7,560 nucleotides of DNA from Thermodesulfovibrionales bacterium (GTDB lineage: Bacteria > Nitrospirota > Thermodesulfovibrionia > Thermodesulfovibrionales > SM23-35): assembly GCA_022865525.1 (NCBI GenBank), contig JALHSV010000068.1:1-7560 (forward strand), in the 5' to 3' direction. The notes beneath the pieces were generated by a model. It had not been told where the DNA came from. It ran no database searches and saw only the letters and a list, made by a program, of their open reading frames with translations. Of this stretch, positions 7,250 to 7,560 are shown in pieces. The translations under genes and the position numbers were made by a program. Every line of letters begins with the position of its first letter. The stretch's first letter is position 1.

Positions 7250-7290
7250 TTATGAATAGGTAACCGGTTCTTTTGAAATGATTTTTCTAC

Positions 7291-7296
7291 AGGAGG
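7291..7296 (+). promoter_or_regulatory. Ribosome binding site AGGAGG that decides a TTG start
   Basis: A perfect AGGAGG lies 4 bases before TTG 7301. There is no in-frame ATG between this site and the preceding in-frame stop (TGA at 7274-7276). This supports the unusual TTG codon as the start of the zinc-ribbon PilZ protein. Confidence 0.7.
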
Positions 7297-7300
7297 CACC

Positions 7301-7560
7301 TTGATCTTAAGGCTGAAATGTCCGGGGTGTAGTAAAGATTCGTATACCGCTTCTGTAGAGAACTTCAAGCCATGTCCTTATTGCGGAATTCTTTTCAGCG
7401 GCAAATACGGGACAGAAAAAAGAAAACAGTTTCGTATAAAGAAAGAAATTCCCTTTGTATTTTCGCATCAAGACCAGTTCCACGAGGCATGTACGATGGA
7501 TATCTCTGATCAAGGGTTATGTGTAAAGATATTCGGTAGACCGTCTCTCCCCGTTGGTGA
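7301..7560 (+). CDS. Zinc-ribbon PilZ-domain protein (putative c-di-GMP effector), C-terminus cut by window edge
   Basis: The first 86 residues are visible and the frame runs off the right edge. An N-terminal zinc ribbon has two knuckles, Cys7-Pro-Gly-Cys10 and Cys25-Pro-Tyr-Cys28. After a short basic linker comes the start of a PilZ domain with both c-di-GMP signatures: RxxxR as Arg41 to Arg45 (RKQFR) and DxSxxG as Asp67, Ser69 and Gly72 (DISDQG). PilZ domains with both motifs usually bind the second messenger c-di-GMP and control motility, surface attachment or secretion. The zinc ribbon could contact nucleic acid or protein, or be purely structural. The protein is probably cytosolic, as no signal peptide or membrane segment is visible. 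The TTG start is supported by AGGAGG just upstream. It has its own upstream gap of 162 bases, so it is probably a separate transcription unit from the LuxR-type gene. The two signature motifs make the PilZ call fairly firm despite truncation. Confidence 0.78.
   Translation, partial: MILRLKCPGCSKDSYTASVENFKPCPYCGILFSGKYGTEKRKQFRIKKEIPFVFSHQDQFHEACTMDISDQGLCVKIFGRPSLPVG

Noticed and set aside
7307..7513. 68-codon minus-strand open frame
   Set aside because: It is antisense to the zinc-ribbon PilZ gene, which has AGGAGG, two CPxC knuckles and both PilZ motifs on the plus strand.

Overview
The window looks like ordinary chromosomal DNA from a mid-GC bacterium. The gene set (a compact AddB-AddA pair, hpt next to queD, a zinc-ribbon PilZ protein) would suit a Nitrospirota- or Desulfobacterota-like lineage. 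That placement rests on general impression only and no marker gene here fixes it. There are no RNA genes, insertion sequences, CRISPR arrays or phage genes that I can support.

Left two thirds (1-5411, minus strand): a two-gene operon for an AddAB-type double-strand-break repair helicase-nuclease. addB (5411 to 2607) is complete. addA (2598 down to base 1) follows 8 bases later and runs off the left edge. All the main SF1A helicase motifs are visible in AddA, and the window cuts it at the catalytic Asp of its C-terminal nuclease. AddB keeps a full PD-(D/E)XK nuclease and the four cysteines of an iron-sulfur cluster, but has lost the Walker A lysine. AddA should therefore be the only motor, with both subunits cutting DNA.

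The 178-base divergent region (5412-5589) separates this operon from a plus-strand cluster. It holds an extended -10 promoter for addB and a strong Shine-Dalgarno site for hpt.

Right third (5590-7138, plus strand): hpt (purine salvage), queD (7-deazaguanine/queuosine precursor synthesis) and a LuxR-type regulator are packed with gaps of about 9 to 13 bases and are probably co-transcribed. The regulator's receiver domain lacks the Mg-binding acidic pair and the conserved lysine, so it probably does not work by ordinary phosphorylation. A 162-base AT-rich gap (7139-7300) with two inverted repeats follows. The last gene (7301 to the right edge, partial) encodes a zinc ribbon fused to a PilZ c-di-GMP-binding domain with both signature motifs intact.

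I do not see evidence of a previously undescribed multi-gene system. The most unusual items are the degenerate-receiver regulator placed behind nucleotide-metabolism genes, the zinc-ribbon PilZ protein and the Walker-A-less AddB.
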